Below, in pieces: positions 1-8,130 of a DNA stretch of 64,000 nucleotides (the first letter of the stretch is position 1; every line of letters starts with the position of its first letter). The position numbers and the translations under genes were made by a program. Source of the DNA: a bacterium 336/3 (lineage in GTDB: Bacteria; Bacteroidota; Bacteroidia; Cytophagales; Thermonemataceae); the NCBI GenBank assembly GCA_001281695.1, contig LJIE01000001.1, positions 750,107-814,106 on the forward strand, in the 5' to 3' direction. The notes under the pieces were generated by a model, which was given only the letters and a program-made list of their open reading frames with translations, made no database searches and was not told where the DNA came from.

Positions 1-169
1 TAACATTGGAAGCACTATCACCCACCAAAATAATATCTATACCTGCTTCATCCACAATTTTTGCCATAGAAAAATCGTAGGCTGTGAGCATAGAAATTCT
101 TTCCCCTTTGTGCTTCATTTCAAGGAGTTTATGGGTAGTTACTTTTTTTATTTCAGAATGAACAGACAT
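1..169 (-). CDS. panB: 3-methyl-2-oxobutanoate hydroxymethyltransferase, N-terminal part (window edge)
   Basis: The first 56 codons of a minus-strand gene run off the left edge. They begin with ATG at 167-169. The peptide contains the PanB signature region: '[11 protein letters not shown]' followed by '[12 protein letters not shown]', which binds the substrate and Mg2+ at the start of the TIM barrel. PanB transfers a hydroxymethyl group from methylene-tetrahydrofolate to alpha-ketoisovalerate, giving ketopantoate for pantothenate and CoA synthesis in the cytoplasm. The gene lies 82 bases downstream of the acetoacetate-decarboxylase-like gene on the same strand and could be its operon partner or have its own promoter in 170-251. 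Identification rests on motif recognition; the C-terminal three quarters are not in the window. Confidence 0.9.
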   Translation of the reverse strand, partial: MSVHSEIKKVTTHKLLEMKHKGERISMLTAYDFSMAKIVDEAGIDIILVGDSASNV

Positions 170-251
170 AAGGAGCGATAAATTATGAGTGTATATTGAT
201 ACAAATTTGGAGTGTTAAATTGAGTAAATTATCTTATTTATCCAAAAATTA

Positions 252-914
252 TCACAATTCTATATTTTTTGCTACGGGAAATTTCATAGTAAAATTACGA
301 ACAGCCATACATACCAAAGGGCGTTGTGTGGATATATCAGGAAATAAAGCGGAGTCTATTTGTAAATTTCTAAGCTTACATAATTTAGCCCAGCCTTTTC
401 CTTGGGGCTGTGTGAGCAAGGTTTTACTTTCTAATGGTTGATAAAAATTGAAAGGAAACAAAGCTGTATTGATATAAAAAGGTATGCCATAAGATTTTAT
501 ATCAGCCTGAAAGAAAGTTTTTTGACTGTTTTTTACTTCAAAATAGGCTTGATTTTGAGCAATTTGAGTAATCTCAAAATCTGCTAATTCTTTTGGAATA
601 CCCCAATTCTGGATACCATTATAGACACTTTCGTAAGTGGAAACATAAATTTTAGAAATATTAAAACCTGTTTTCTTTTCAAAATTAAACAACCCAGGGA
701 TAAATAAAAGCTCTTTGTATCCACCTACTTCCGAAGTGTGATAATCTACGAGCATTACGCTTCCAATCACACCTTTAAAAGTAGCTTTTTTATGAAATTC
801 TGTTAAAAAACCTTGTTTTTCAATAAATTCTTTAGAAAAACGATACAAAAAAATATATCCATTGCCCCTGAGTGTCCAAGGGGCAGGAGCAATGACAGAG
901 GGCTGAGGCATCAT
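252..914 (-). CDS. acetoacetate decarboxylase family protein
   Basis: A 220-residue protein resembling the acetoacetate decarboxylase (ADC) fold family. It opens with 'PAPWTLRGNGYIFLYRF', contains 'KELLFIPG', and around residue 105 has 'NWGIPKELADF', which aligns with the YPKKLG motif of Clostridium ADC. The first lysine (Schiff-base position) is kept. The second, which lowers its pKa, is Glu. This points to an ADC-like enzyme with altered chemistry, or a non-decarboxylating aldolase/dehydratase relative, rather than true acetoacetate decarboxylase. There is no signal peptide. Its ATG overlaps the stop of the upstream VWA/FHA gene as ATGA (911-914), so the two are probably translationally coupled. 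A second ATG follows immediately. The substrate is unknown. Confidence 0.75.
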   Translation of the reverse strand: MMPQPSVIAPAPWTLRGNGYIFLYRFSKEFIEKQGFLTEFHKKATFKGVIGSVMLVDYHTSEVGGYKELLFIPGLFNFEKKTGFNISKIYVSTYESVYNGIQNWGIPKELADFEITQIAQNQAYFEVKNSQKTFFQADIKSYGIPFYINTALFPFNFYQPLESKTLLTQPQGKGWAKLCKLRNLQIDSALFPDISTQRPLVCMAVRNFTMKFPVAKNIEL

Positions 915-2380
915 AAGTTAAAAGTCATTAAAGCTCCTCCTAACTGTATTTTATCACCTTGTTTTAGAATATGCTTATCAACTTTGTTTCCATTTACAAT
1001 GACACCATTAGTACTACCATTGTCTGTGATAAACCAGTTTCCTCCTTCGTTTGTCAAAATGGCATGTTTACCTGAAACACTTTGAACAGGGATTACAATG
1101 TCATTATCTTCTTTTCTACCAATAGTCATGGTGGGCTTGTGTAACTCAAAAGTTTTACTGATACCTTCTCCTGTAACAGAAAGGGTTGGCGTTCCACCAC
1201 CTACACCAATATATGTTTTTTTAGGGTCAAATTTTTTAGGTTCTTCTTTTACAACTGTTGGCTGTTGAGTAAATTGTTGATTTTGAAGTTGTTGCTGTAA
1301 TGCTTGTTGCTCTTGTAAAAACTGCTCTTTTTGTTGTTCCATTTGTTTTTTGAGGGCATTCTGCTCTTCTTGTTGGCGTTTTTTAGCTTTCTGATTTCTT
1401 TGAATAAATACAAAAACAAGAGCTGCCATTATTACAAAACCAATAGCTATAAATAATGGTAAATTATTGGTTTTTGAATCGCTTTTAGAGCTTTCAGGTT
1501 TGGTGATTGTAACATTTTGAGCCTTTCCATCTATACTGATTTGAATCCCCTCTACGCTTTCAGAGTTAGGTGGCGTAAAAGAAATTTCATATACTCCTGA
1601 AGATTGTTTTTCTGAGCTACCTATAAAACTATTGAGTTTTTCTGTAATTTCTGAGCTACCACTTACCATATCACTTTGTGCATTGGTTTTGTCAGCTAAT
1701 TTTTTAAGATTATCCAAAGCATACGGAAACCCAGTCTTATAAACCAAAGAATACACTTTTATTTTACTACTATTGGCTTTATCAATACAATCTTCAATTT
1801 TAAAATTAGAATAGCTTTTATTGACACCTGCTGTAAGCACCACAATGATTTTTTCAGGCTCGTTGGTGGATTGGCTTACATACTCAATGGCATCATAAAT
1901 AGCTTTATGAATATCTGCTTGTTTGATAGTATCTCTCACAGGTTTGATTTTTTGATTTAATTCGCTGATGAATAGCTCTTTATCGACAGTAAAATCGGCA
2001 CTCCAATTGTTTAGAATTTTACTGTCGCTGTTGGCTTTCCAAAATGAAGAAGCATTGAATAATGTACCTTCAGGAGTAGATTTGATGAAATCGGAAACAC
2101 CTGACTTAAAATGACTTACTACTTGGGAGCTTGTGAAGCCTGATGTTTCTATCAAAAAATAAATAGATTTTGCACCTACTTGACTATTAGAGTCTTTGGC
2201 GATTATGAAACTGATAGTTTGACCATTTTGGGTTATCTTTGTGTTTTCTTGTGTAATGGGTTTTTCAGATGTGATTTTAGCTTTAATATTGGGAAATCCT
2301 TGATTATCAATATCTATTTTTTGAGCTATGCCTTGAAAAGCATACACACTAATCCAGAATAAAACGAGAATCTTTTTCAT
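911..2380 (-). CDS. VWA and FHA domain membrane protein
   Basis: About 489 residues starting at the ATG at 2378-2380; an in-frame TTG lies three codons upstream. The order is an N-terminal signal peptide ending near 'GIAQ', a von Willebrand factor A-like domain (about 60-270) predicted outside the membrane, one transmembrane helix near residues 312-330, a Gln/Glu-rich coiled coil (about 335-385), and a C-terminal cytoplasmic FHA domain. The FHA domain has the classic 'GRKEDNDIVI', 'SGKHA' and 'NGSTNG' motifs that bind phosphothreonine. It probably links an envelope interaction to a Ser/Thr phosphorylation signal; no kinase is adjacent. It overlaps the downstream ADC-like gene by four bases. 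The specific role is unknown. Confidence 0.85.
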   Translation of the reverse strand: MKKILVLFWISVYAFQGIAQKIDIDNQGFPNIKAKITSEKPITQENTKITQNGQTISFIIAKDSNSQVGAKSIYFLIETSGFTSSQVVSHFKSGVSDFIKSTPEGTLFNASSFWKANSDSKILNNWSADFTVDKELFISELNQKIKPVRDTIKQADIHKAIYDAIEYVSQSTNEPEKIIVVLTAGVNKSYSNFKIEDCIDKANSSKIKVYSLVYKTGFPYALDNLKKLADKTNAQSDMVSGSSEITEKLNSFIGSSEKQSSGVYEISFTPPNSESVEGIQISIDGKAQNVTITKPESSKSDSKTNNLPLFIAIGFVIMAALVFVFIQRNQKAKKRQQEEQNALKKQMEQQKEQFLQEQQALQQQLQNQQFTQQPTVVKEEPKKFDPKKTYIGVGGGTPTLSVTGEGISKTFELHKPTMTIGRKEDNDIVIPVQSVSGKHAILTNEGGNWFITDNGSTNGVIVNGNKVDKHILKQGDKIQLGGALMTFNL

Positions 2381-2442
2381 ACTTAACAAAATGGTCTAAA
2401 TGATTTAGAGTGCTAATATAACGAAAAAATATTTGCTAAAAT

Positions 2443-2474
2443 TCTGATTTTCTTCTAAAAAAGCGATAAATTTG
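2443..2474 (+). promoter_or_regulatory. Bacteroidota-type promoter for trhO
   Basis: TAAATTTG at 2467-2474 matches the Bacteroidota -7 consensus TAnnTTTG exactly. A weak -33 element (TCTG, 2443-2446) lies 20 bases upstream. The predicted start near 2481 gives a leader of about 48 bases before the trhO ATG. Confidence 0.6.
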
Positions 2475-2490
2475 CGAAATTTTTTTAACC

Positions 2491-2523
2491 ACTCCGCCCT
2501 GAAACGGAGCTAAACAAAAAAGG
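2491..2523 (+). promoter_or_regulatory. leader hairpin with possible pseudoknot ahead of trhO
   Basis: Within the short trhO leader, CTCCG (2492-2496) pairs with CGGAG (2505-2509) around an 8-base loop. An A-rich linker follows, then AGG (2521-2523), which could pair with CCT in the loop (2498-2500) and lies just before the ATG at 2529. This is the layout of a small H-type pseudoknot such as preQ1-I or SAM-II riboswitches, but the sequence does not match either consensus I know. It may be a simple hairpin. Confidence 0.35.
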
Positions 2524-2528
2524 TATTT

Positions 2529-3503
2529 ATGGAAAATACAATTCCCCAACAAGAATATTGTGGGCTACTTTATTATTGTTATGCCCCAATCCAAGACCCA
2601 GAAGCTTATCGAGAAGAACATCATCTGTTTTGTATTGAAAATGGTATTTTAGGTCGTATTATTATTGCAAATGAAGGTTTGAATGGTGCTGTTTCTGGTA
2701 CAAAAGAAAACTGTCAGAAATATATGGACTATGTACTTGCTGATGAAAGATTTAAACACACTGACTTTAAGATAGAAAAAACAGATGGACATACTTTTAC
2801 AAAAATTCATGTTCGTGTAAAATCTGAAATTGTACATTCTGGCTTAACTGAAATAGACCCTAACCAAAAAACAGGAATCCACCTTGAACCAGAAGATTTC
2901 AAGAAAATGAAAAATGATGAGGATATTATCATTTTGGATGCCCGTTCTAACTATGAACATAAACTCGGAAAATTCAAAAATGCCATTACTTTAGATATTG
3001 AGAATTTTAGAGAATTTCCTGAAAAAGTAAAAGAAATATATCCTTTATTAGAAGGTAAGAAAATTGTAACATACTGTACAGGAGGTATTAAATGTGAAAA
3101 AGCAAGTGCTTATTTGTTAGAGCAAGGTTTTCAGAATGTCTATCAGTTGCATGGTGGAATTATTAAATATGGTATGGAAGCAGGTGGCGAAGATTTTGAA
3201 GGAAAATGTTATGTTTTTGATAACAGAATAGCTGTTGATGTAAATAAAGTCAATCCTGTGGTACTTTCACATTGTTATATCTGTGATACTGAGTGTGATA
3301 GAATGGTGAATTGTGCTAATCCTCATTGTAACAATCACTTACCAATTTGTGATAAATGTGGATGGGAATATAAAGGAGCTTGTTCTACAGAGTGTAAAGA
3401 AAACGAAGATATACGTCCTTATGATGGAACAGGCTATTACCAAAAGAAGACAAACGGCTATAACCCTTACAAAGGTTGGAAACGCAAACATACAGTTGAA
3501 TAA
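2529..3503 (+). CDS. trhO: tRNA uridine(34) hydroxylase (rhodanese family)
   Basis: A 324-residue cytoplasmic protein with the TrhO/YceA architecture: an N-terminal ferredoxin-like domain (about 1-95), a rhodanese domain (about 115-220) and a C-terminal cysteine-rich zinc-ribbon-like region (about 245-305, with C-x2-C and C-x4-C pairs). The rhodanese active loop is 'CTGGIKCEKA' with the catalytic Cys. TrhO installs the oxygen on wobble uridine U34 (ho5U) in an O2-dependent reaction, the first step toward cmo5U/mcmo5U modification. The length is normal for the family. It is monocistronic, with a consensus promoter, a structured leader and a strong hairpin terminator immediately after the stop. 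Confidence 0.92.
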   Translation: MENTIPQQEYCGLLYYCYAPIQDPEAYREEHHLFCIENGILGRIIIANEGLNGAVSGTKENCQKYMDYVLADERFKHTDFKIEKTDGHTFTKIHVRVKSEIVHSGLTEIDPNQKTGIHLEPEDFKKMKNDEDIIILDARSNYEHKLGKFKNAITLDIENFREFPEKVKEIYPLLEGKKIVTYCTGGIKCEKASAYLLEQGFQNVYQLHGGIIKYGMEAGGEDFEGKCYVFDNRIAVDVNKVNPVVLSHCYICDTECDRMVNCANPHCNNHLPICDKCGWEYKGACSTECKENEDIRPYDGTGYYQKKTNGYNPYKGWKRKHTVE

Positions 3504-3506
3504 AAC

Positions 3507-3536
3507 AAAATCCCACTTTTAAAAGTGGGATTTTTT
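3507..3536 (+). terminator. rho-independent terminator after trhO
   Basis: AAATCCCACTTTT pairs with AAAAGTGGGATTT (about 3508-3533), followed by a T run. It sits four bases after the trhO stop codon. Confidence 0.9.
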
Positions 3537-3575
3537 ATTGTAAAAAAACTACATTTGATTTTCAAATATCATTGC

Positions 3576-4658
3576 ATGTTATTTCTATTTCTTTCTATTA
3601 CAACACTTGTAATCATTATAGATATTCTTTGTTTTTTTCTTTTTAAAAAGAAAAATCAAAAAATCATTTTAGATAATTTACCTACAATATCTATTTTAGT
3701 TGCAGTCAGAAACGAAGAAAATAATATCTTGGCTTGCTTAGAATCGTTAAATCATCTGAATTATCCACAAAATAAACTGCAAATCTTAATAGGAAATGAC
3801 TTGTCCACAGATAGAACAGTCGAAATTGTGGAAAACTTTATCAGTAATAAGCCAAAGTTTCAACTTATCCACATTTCTGAAAATATAGGTGATACTATTG
3901 GTAAAGCAAATGTATTGGCTCAGTTAGCTCATCAAGCCATAGGAGAGTGGCTTTTTTTTACAGATGCTGATATTACTCATCAACCCGACTGGCTTCAAAA
4001 TATGCTTGTCTATGGGCATACCAAAGATTTGATAACTGGCTTTACATGGATAAAAGACAACACACTACAAGCGATAGAATGGACTTTTACGTTGGGAGTA
4101 GCCAAAGTATTTTCGGGTTTTAGACTGCCCACAACAGCCATGGGAAACAATATGGCAATCAAGAAAGAAATATACTTAAAAACAGGTGGTTATGAAAATT
4201 TGCCACCCAGCATTGTAGAAGATTTTGCATTGTTACAGGCTGTAATAAAACAAAATGGTAATTTTATCAATATTGTAGAAAAAGAAGTAAAAGCATATTC
4301 TAAACCTACAGAATCTTTTTTAATGCTTCTACAACAACGCAAACGATGGATGAAAGGAGCTGTACAAGCTCCTTGGTATGCAAAAATTTATATTTTCATA
4401 AAACTTATATTTATTGTAAGCCTTTTAGGTATTTTTTTTACAAACCCTGAACAATGGCAAATCATTTTAGGTATTTGGAGTATCAAAATCGTTTTTCAAA
4501 GTGCATTTATCTTGACATTATTGAAACGAATAGAACAGAAAGTTTATTGGTTGTATTTGCCTGTATATGACTTTTATACAAATATTTTGACAATTGTTTT
4601 AATCATTTATTATTTGCTTCCATTTAAAATATTTTGGAAAGGTAGGAAATATGCTTAA
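3576..4658 (+). CDS. family 2 glycosyltransferase, membrane-anchored
   Basis: About 360 residues from the ATG at 3576. A start at 3525 is open but would fall inside the upstream terminator. One N-terminal transmembrane helix is followed by a GT-A catalytic domain: 'VAVRNEENN' for nucleotide binding, 'FTDADI' as the DxD metal-binding motif, and 'QQRKRWMKG' as the QxxRW-type acceptor motif. Two or three C-terminal helices follow. This is the layout of processive or hopanoid/carotenoid-type GT2 enzymes that move a sugar from a nucleotide donor onto a membrane-embedded acceptor. The acceptor is not predictable. It converges with the TRIC gene, sharing four bases at the stops. Confidence 0.85.
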   Translation: MLFLFLSITTLVIIIDILCFFLFKKKNQKIILDNLPTISILVAVRNEENNILACLESLNHLNYPQNKLQILIGNDLSTDRTVEIVENFISNKPKFQLIHISENIGDTIGKANVLAQLAHQAIGEWLFFTDADITHQPDWLQNMLVYGHTKDLITGFTWIKDNTLQAIEWTFTLGVAKVFSGFRLPTTAMGNNMAIKKEIYLKTGGYENLPPSIVEDFALLQAVIKQNGNFINIVEKEVKAYSKPTESFLMLLQQRKRWMKGAVQAPWYAKIYIFIKLIFIVSLLGIFFTNPEQWQIILGIWSIKIVFQSAFILTLLKRIEQKVYWLYLPVYDFYTNILTIVLIIYYLLPFKIFWKGRKYA

Positions 4659-5257
4659 CGCAATGTTGGCAAACTCAATTTGTAACGTACAGCAAGCAAA
4701 CGAATAGTGATAATTACAGAGCTGGAAATTAGTAGGTTCCAATCTCTTTCAAGTCCAAAATAATGCAGAAATAAATATACGATAGCTCCTAAAAGACAAG
4801 CAGTTGCATAAATTTCTTTTCTAAATAAAACTGGGACTTCATTACTGAGTGTATCTCTGATAACTCCACCCATGACAGCCGTAAACATACCCATCATGGC
4901 TGCAATTTCTGGACGTACACCCATTCTAAGAGCTTTTTCGACACCCAAAATAGTGAAAAAGCCAATACCCACAGTATCAAACAACAAAAATGTTCTTTTA
5001 AGTTTTCTAACGAAATCCCAAGCGACTAATGATGTAAGAATTCCTGCTAAAATTGCATAAAAAAAGTTTATATCACCTATCCAAACAAGTGGATAACTGC
5101 CCAACAGAATATCCCGAAGGCTACCGCCCCCAATAGCAGTAATGAAGCCCATAAAAGCAGCTCCAAATACATCTTGCTCTTTATTTTCAAGAGCCAAAGC
5201 TCCAGAAATAGCAAAAAAATATGTTCCTAAAAGTTCAAAAAGATATTGTAAAGTCAT
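4655..5257 (-). CDS. TRIC-type (UPF0126/YicG) cation channel family protein
   Basis: A 200-residue integral membrane protein made of two homologous three-helix units plus a last helix, as in bacterial homologues of trimeric intracellular cation channels. The glycine-rich signature 'ITAIGGGSLRDILLG' in the first unit is echoed by 'TAVMGGVIRDTLS' in the second. Bacterial TRIC proteins form K+/monovalent-cation pores in the inner membrane. The length is typical. It is monocistronic, reads convergently into the GT2 gene and diverges from the gene at 5341 with 83 bases between the starts. Confidence 0.88.
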   Translation of the reverse strand: MTLQYLFELLGTYFFAISGALALENKEQDVFGAAFMGFITAIGGGSLRDILLGSYPLVWIGDINFFYAILAGILTSLVAWDFVRKLKRTFLLFDTVGIGFFTILGVEKALRMGVRPEIAAMMGMFTAVMGGVIRDTLSNEVPVLFRKEIYATACLLGAIVYLFLHYFGLERDWNLLISSSVIITIRLLAVRYKLSLPTLR

Positions 5258-5313
5258 TTTACTTGATTGTAAAGTTTAACAAAAGACTTCTTTTCTGTTT
5301 GCAAGTTTATGAT

Positions 5314-5321
5314 TAGATTTG
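5314..5321 (+). promoter_or_regulatory. -7 promoter element (TAGATTTG)
   Basis: TAGATTTG matches TAnnTTTG exactly, 19 bases before the ATG at 5341. I found no good -33 TTTG at the usual spacing (the nearest TTTG is 12 bases away), so this is a partial promoter call for the 5341-8103 run. Confidence 0.45.
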
Positions 5322-5340
5322 CAAAAAAACTAATATTTCT

Positions 5341-6834
5341 ATGAGTGCTCCAGTTCGTGAAGAAACAAAAGTTGTGCATTTTTATTATATGCCTTTTATT
5401 GTAGATATGTTTTTGCGTTGGTGTACGATGGGTTTGTATCGTTGGCGTGTAAAGCCTGTTCATGAATCAGAGGATTTTATCTTTTTTATAGTAGAACAAA
5501 TTATTATTACAGTAATAACGGTTCTATGGATTCTGAGAAGGTTTAATCAACTCAAAAAGCAATATGATTTTTTAAGAGAGGGATTTTATGAAGAAAAGGT
5601 ATCCTTACTATCTATTGCCTTTAGACTTTTCAATGTTGTTTCTGTTACATACATTATTGCTAATATTATCAGAGAGCAAAAATTTTATCACGAGTTTGTA
5701 GGAGTTCGTCAAGATGGTTCTCAATATGCTGCTTATTTTTTAGTGTTTTTGGTATATGCAGGTATTATGGTGTTTTTATCTTTCATTAGTATCAGAGTTT
5801 CTAAAGAACACGAGGAAGAATTTGTTTCTATTCCCATTGCGGACCCTATGCCATTAGGGAAATGGGTAAAAAAATTGACCAAACGTTACTCAAATGAGCA
5901 AGATATAGATACATCATCATTGATTGATAGATCCTTGTTTCTTAATTCATTTGATTACCAAATAGATAGAAATGATTTGGAAATTATTAAAGTAGAAGGG
6001 AGACTTCGCAACGAACATTCAAGGGTAGAAGCATATATTCTTGAAAGTGTTATGTTTGGAGCTTTGGCTTTTTCAGGATTTTTATCCATTATAGCCTCAG
6101 AGCGATTTAATTATACAATCAGTGAAAGGCAAGATTTTTTGACCAAAAACGTTAAAATTAATAATGAGTCTTTAGTAAAAGAAAATAGTACAATTGTTTT
6201 AAATACAACTAAAATAAAGGATGATAAAACGACTGCAAAAGAACAATCTGTACCCTTAGTAAAAACGACTGAAATGCGTCTTTTTTGGGAAGATACGATG
6301 GAGTTGTTTGATAATATTGTTTTATTCAAACTTCAGGATGCTTCTAAAAACTGGGATAAACTCATACAGCCCAGTAATTTGATTATGCTCATTACCATTG
6401 AAACACTTTTTTGTGCTTTATTTTTCCTTTCTGTAATTGCTTCACGGCTTCGATATACCAAAATGACAGAAGAAATTGATAATTTGGTACGTTTGGCAAG
6501 AAATTTTAATGATAAAGAAGAAGAAGTACACAATTTAGTATTACAAGGTTTAGGAGATGAGGCAGTACAAATCAACTTACACCAAAGACTACAAAGTTTG
6601 GGAGCAAAAATTAATCAATATTTAGAAAGAGCTAATATCCTTCTTTCTCAAACACGCCCTATTTTAATTTATATGAGTTTATTTAGAAATTTGGGTGTAA
6701 TTATGTTTATTTTTATTTTGATAACCAGTAGCTTGTTCTTCTCAAAATCACTTGCCATGATATTCTTAACATGCTCAATTGTGGCTTATATTTATGAATA
6801 TGTGGATATTAAATTACGCATGAAAGCTAAATAA
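5341..6834 (+). CDS. multi-pass membrane protein of unknown function
   Basis: I do not recognise this 497-residue protein. About seven hydrophobic segments are visible: near residues 47-65, 88-109, 128-150, 228-250, 345-367 and a double segment at 440-490. A hydrophilic, Lys/Thr-rich stretch at about 251-344 separates helices 4 and 5 and may lie outside the membrane. A predicted coiled-coil region at about 370-435 precedes the last helix pair. There is no signal peptide and no obvious catalytic motif. Its stop overlaps the next start as TAATG, so it is probably cotranslated with the MORN-type protein. The combination suggests an envelope or sensory scaffold; that is inference only. Confidence 0.7.
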   Translation: MSAPVREETKVVHFYYMPFIVDMFLRWCTMGLYRWRVKPVHESEDFIFFIVEQIIITVITVLWILRRFNQLKKQYDFLREGFYEEKVSLLSIAFRLFNVVSVTYIIANIIREQKFYHEFVGVRQDGSQYAAYFLVFLVYAGIMVFLSFISIRVSKEHEEEFVSIPIADPMPLGKWVKKLTKRYSNEQDIDTSSLIDRSLFLNSFDYQIDRNDLEIIKVEGRLRNEHSRVEAYILESVMFGALAFSGFLSIIASERFNYTISERQDFLTKNVKINNESLVKENSTIVLNTTKIKDDKTTAKEQSVPLVKTTEMRLFWEDTMELFDNIVLFKLQDASKNWDKLIQPSNLIMLITIETLFCALFFLSVIASRLRYTKMTEEIDNLVRLARNFNDKEEEVHNLVLQGLGDEAVQINLHQRLQSLGAKINQYLERANILLSQTRPILIYMSLFRNLGVIMFIFILITSSLFFSKSLAMIFLTCSIVAYIYEYVDIKLRMKAK

Positions 6835-7637
6835 TGTTTATATCTATGAAAATCTTATTTGTATTGTTTTGTTTTTTAGGCTCTTTTGGACTGTACGCTC
6901 AAGATTTGGAAACAAATCCTTTGGAAACAGATACTGTTCCAGACTTGAAAATAAAAATGCCTAAAGAAAAGAAAACTGTAAAAGAAGCTAAAGCTAAGAA
7001 AAATGTGTTTTATGGAAAAAAAACCCGTAAAACATTCATTAAAAACGGAGCAATTACAGAGGTCTTCCATTACTTGACTGTCAATGAGCAACCGAATAAA
7101 TATATAGAAGAAATTTACTCTTATAACCCAAGTAAAAAAAGAATTTATGTATCCAACTATCAAAAACTAGATATGGATGATAATAAAGTTTTGCATGGTC
7201 CCTATAAAAAAATGAGAGATAATAAAGTAATAGAAGAAGGCTTTTTTTATATAGGTGTCAAGCATGGTCGATGGGAAAAGTTTGGAAATGATGCATTAGA
7301 TAGAGATTTTGTAATGACTGAGAAAGTAAAATATAATAGAGGATTTCTAAAGGATTCGAAAGTCCAGTATTATGATGACCAACGTAAAAAACTTAAAGAA
7401 GTAATTCCCATTAAAAATGATAAAGAAGATGGAACATATTATTTATATCATTCCAATGGCAATTTAGCTATCAAGGGGAATTATCAGAACGGAGTAAAAG
7501 TAGGCTTATGGGTAGAATACCATACCAATGGAAAAAGAAAAAAAGAAACTACATATAATAAAAACTGGTATGATAAAAATACAGAGCCTCCTCAAATCAG
7601 AGAATATGATGAGAATGGTAGAATTATTCAAAATTAA
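6834..7637 (+). CDS. exported MORN-repeat (YwqK-type) protein
   Basis: A 267-residue protein with a signal peptide ending 'GLYAQ', so probably periplasmic or exported. After a Lys-rich linker it carries MORN_2-like units of the form 'G.Y..YH.NG.L...G.Y..G...G.W': 'GTYYLYHSNGNLAIKGNYQ' near residues 202-220, then 'GLWVEYHTNGKRKKETTY'. Such proteins are often annotated as YwqK-family antitoxins, but Bacteroidota members are usually exported and the antitoxin label should not be taken literally. The first ATG overlaps the upstream stop by one base; a second ATG at 6846 gives the same signal peptide and is an equally good start. The 3' end overlaps the Rid lipoprotein start. Confidence 0.75.
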   Translation: MFISMKILFVLFCFLGSFGLYAQDLETNPLETDTVPDLKIKMPKEKKTVKEAKAKKNVFYGKKTRKTFIKNGAITEVFHYLTVNEQPNKYIEEIYSYNPSKKRIYVSNYQKLDMDDNKVLHGPYKKMRDNKVIEEGFFYIGVKHGRWEKFGNDALDRDFVMTEKVKYNRGFLKDSKVQYYDDQRKKLKEVIPIKNDKEDGTYYLYHSNGNLAIKGNYQNGVKVGLWVEYHTNGKRKKETTYNKNWYDKNTEPPQIREYDENGRIIQN

Positions 7638-8103
7638 AAAGGCTGAAATAAAAGGAATTATTATCCTTCTAACAAGTTTGTCAATAAGTTCTTGTAATAC
7701 AATTCAAAAGTCTAACTTTAAAAAAGAATATATTCATCCTGCCAATGGTTACTCTCAAGTGGTAAGCATTACGTCTGGCAACACCAAAACACTCTATATT
7801 TCTGGTCAGATAGGAGAGGGGAAGGATTTGGAAGCTCAAATGCATTCAGTATTTTCTAAATTAAAAATAGAACTGGAAACTTGTGGGGCAACTTATAAAG
7901 ACATCGTAAAAATCAACACTTATATTGTCAATTATAAAGAAGAATATTACGAAACCTTTCGTAGAATACGCAGAGAGGTTTTAGGAACAGAAGAGATGCC
8001 AGCAAGTACTTTGATAGGAGTAACCTCTTTGGCAAAATCAGAATATTTGATTGAAATGGATGCAATAGCAGTGATTCCATTAGATAAAACAAATAAAAAA
8101 TAA
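7615..8103 (+). CDS. Rid (YjgF/UK114) family lipoprotein
   Basis: From the ATG at 7615 (alternatives at 7606 and 7609) the protein has a lipoprotein signal peptide with lipobox 'LSISSC', followed by a complete Rid fold of about 125 residues: 'LYISGQIG', 'CGATYKDIVKINTYIVN', and a C-terminal 'IEMDAIAVIP'. Classical RidA is a cytosolic imine/enamine deaminase. Here the protein should be lipidated and exported. At the position of the catalytic Arg105 ('PARS' in RidA) this protein reads 'PAST', so deaminase activity is unlikely. It starts inside the end of the MORN-type gene, indicating coupling. The family call is solid and the function open. Confidence 0.82.
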   Translation: MVELFKIKKAEIKGIIILLTSLSISSCNTIQKSNFKKEYIHPANGYSQVVSITSGNTKTLYISGQIGEGKDLEAQMHSVFSKLKIELETCGATYKDIVKINTYIVNYKEEYYETFRRIRREVLGTEEMPASTLIGVTSLAKSEYLIEMDAIAVIPLDKTNKK

Positions 8104-8104
8104 A

Positions 8105-8130
8105 AAGCTCGCATAAAGCGAGCTTTTTTT
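8105..8130. terminator. hairpin terminator between convergent Rid and nuoE genes
   Basis: AAGCTCGC pairs with GCGAGCTT around ATAAA, followed by a T run on the plus strand and preceded by an A run, so it can serve both genes. The T run overlaps the nuoE stop codon. Confidence 0.85.

Noticed and set aside
3525-3575. Upstream start for the GT2 glycosyltransferase
   Set aside because: The extension would be encoded by the T run of the trhO terminator; the ATG at 3576 gives a normal membrane anchor.
6834-7637. Toxin-antitoxin system based on YwqK similarity
   Set aside because: The protein has a signal peptide and no toxin gene is adjacent; MORN repeats alone do not make an antitoxin.
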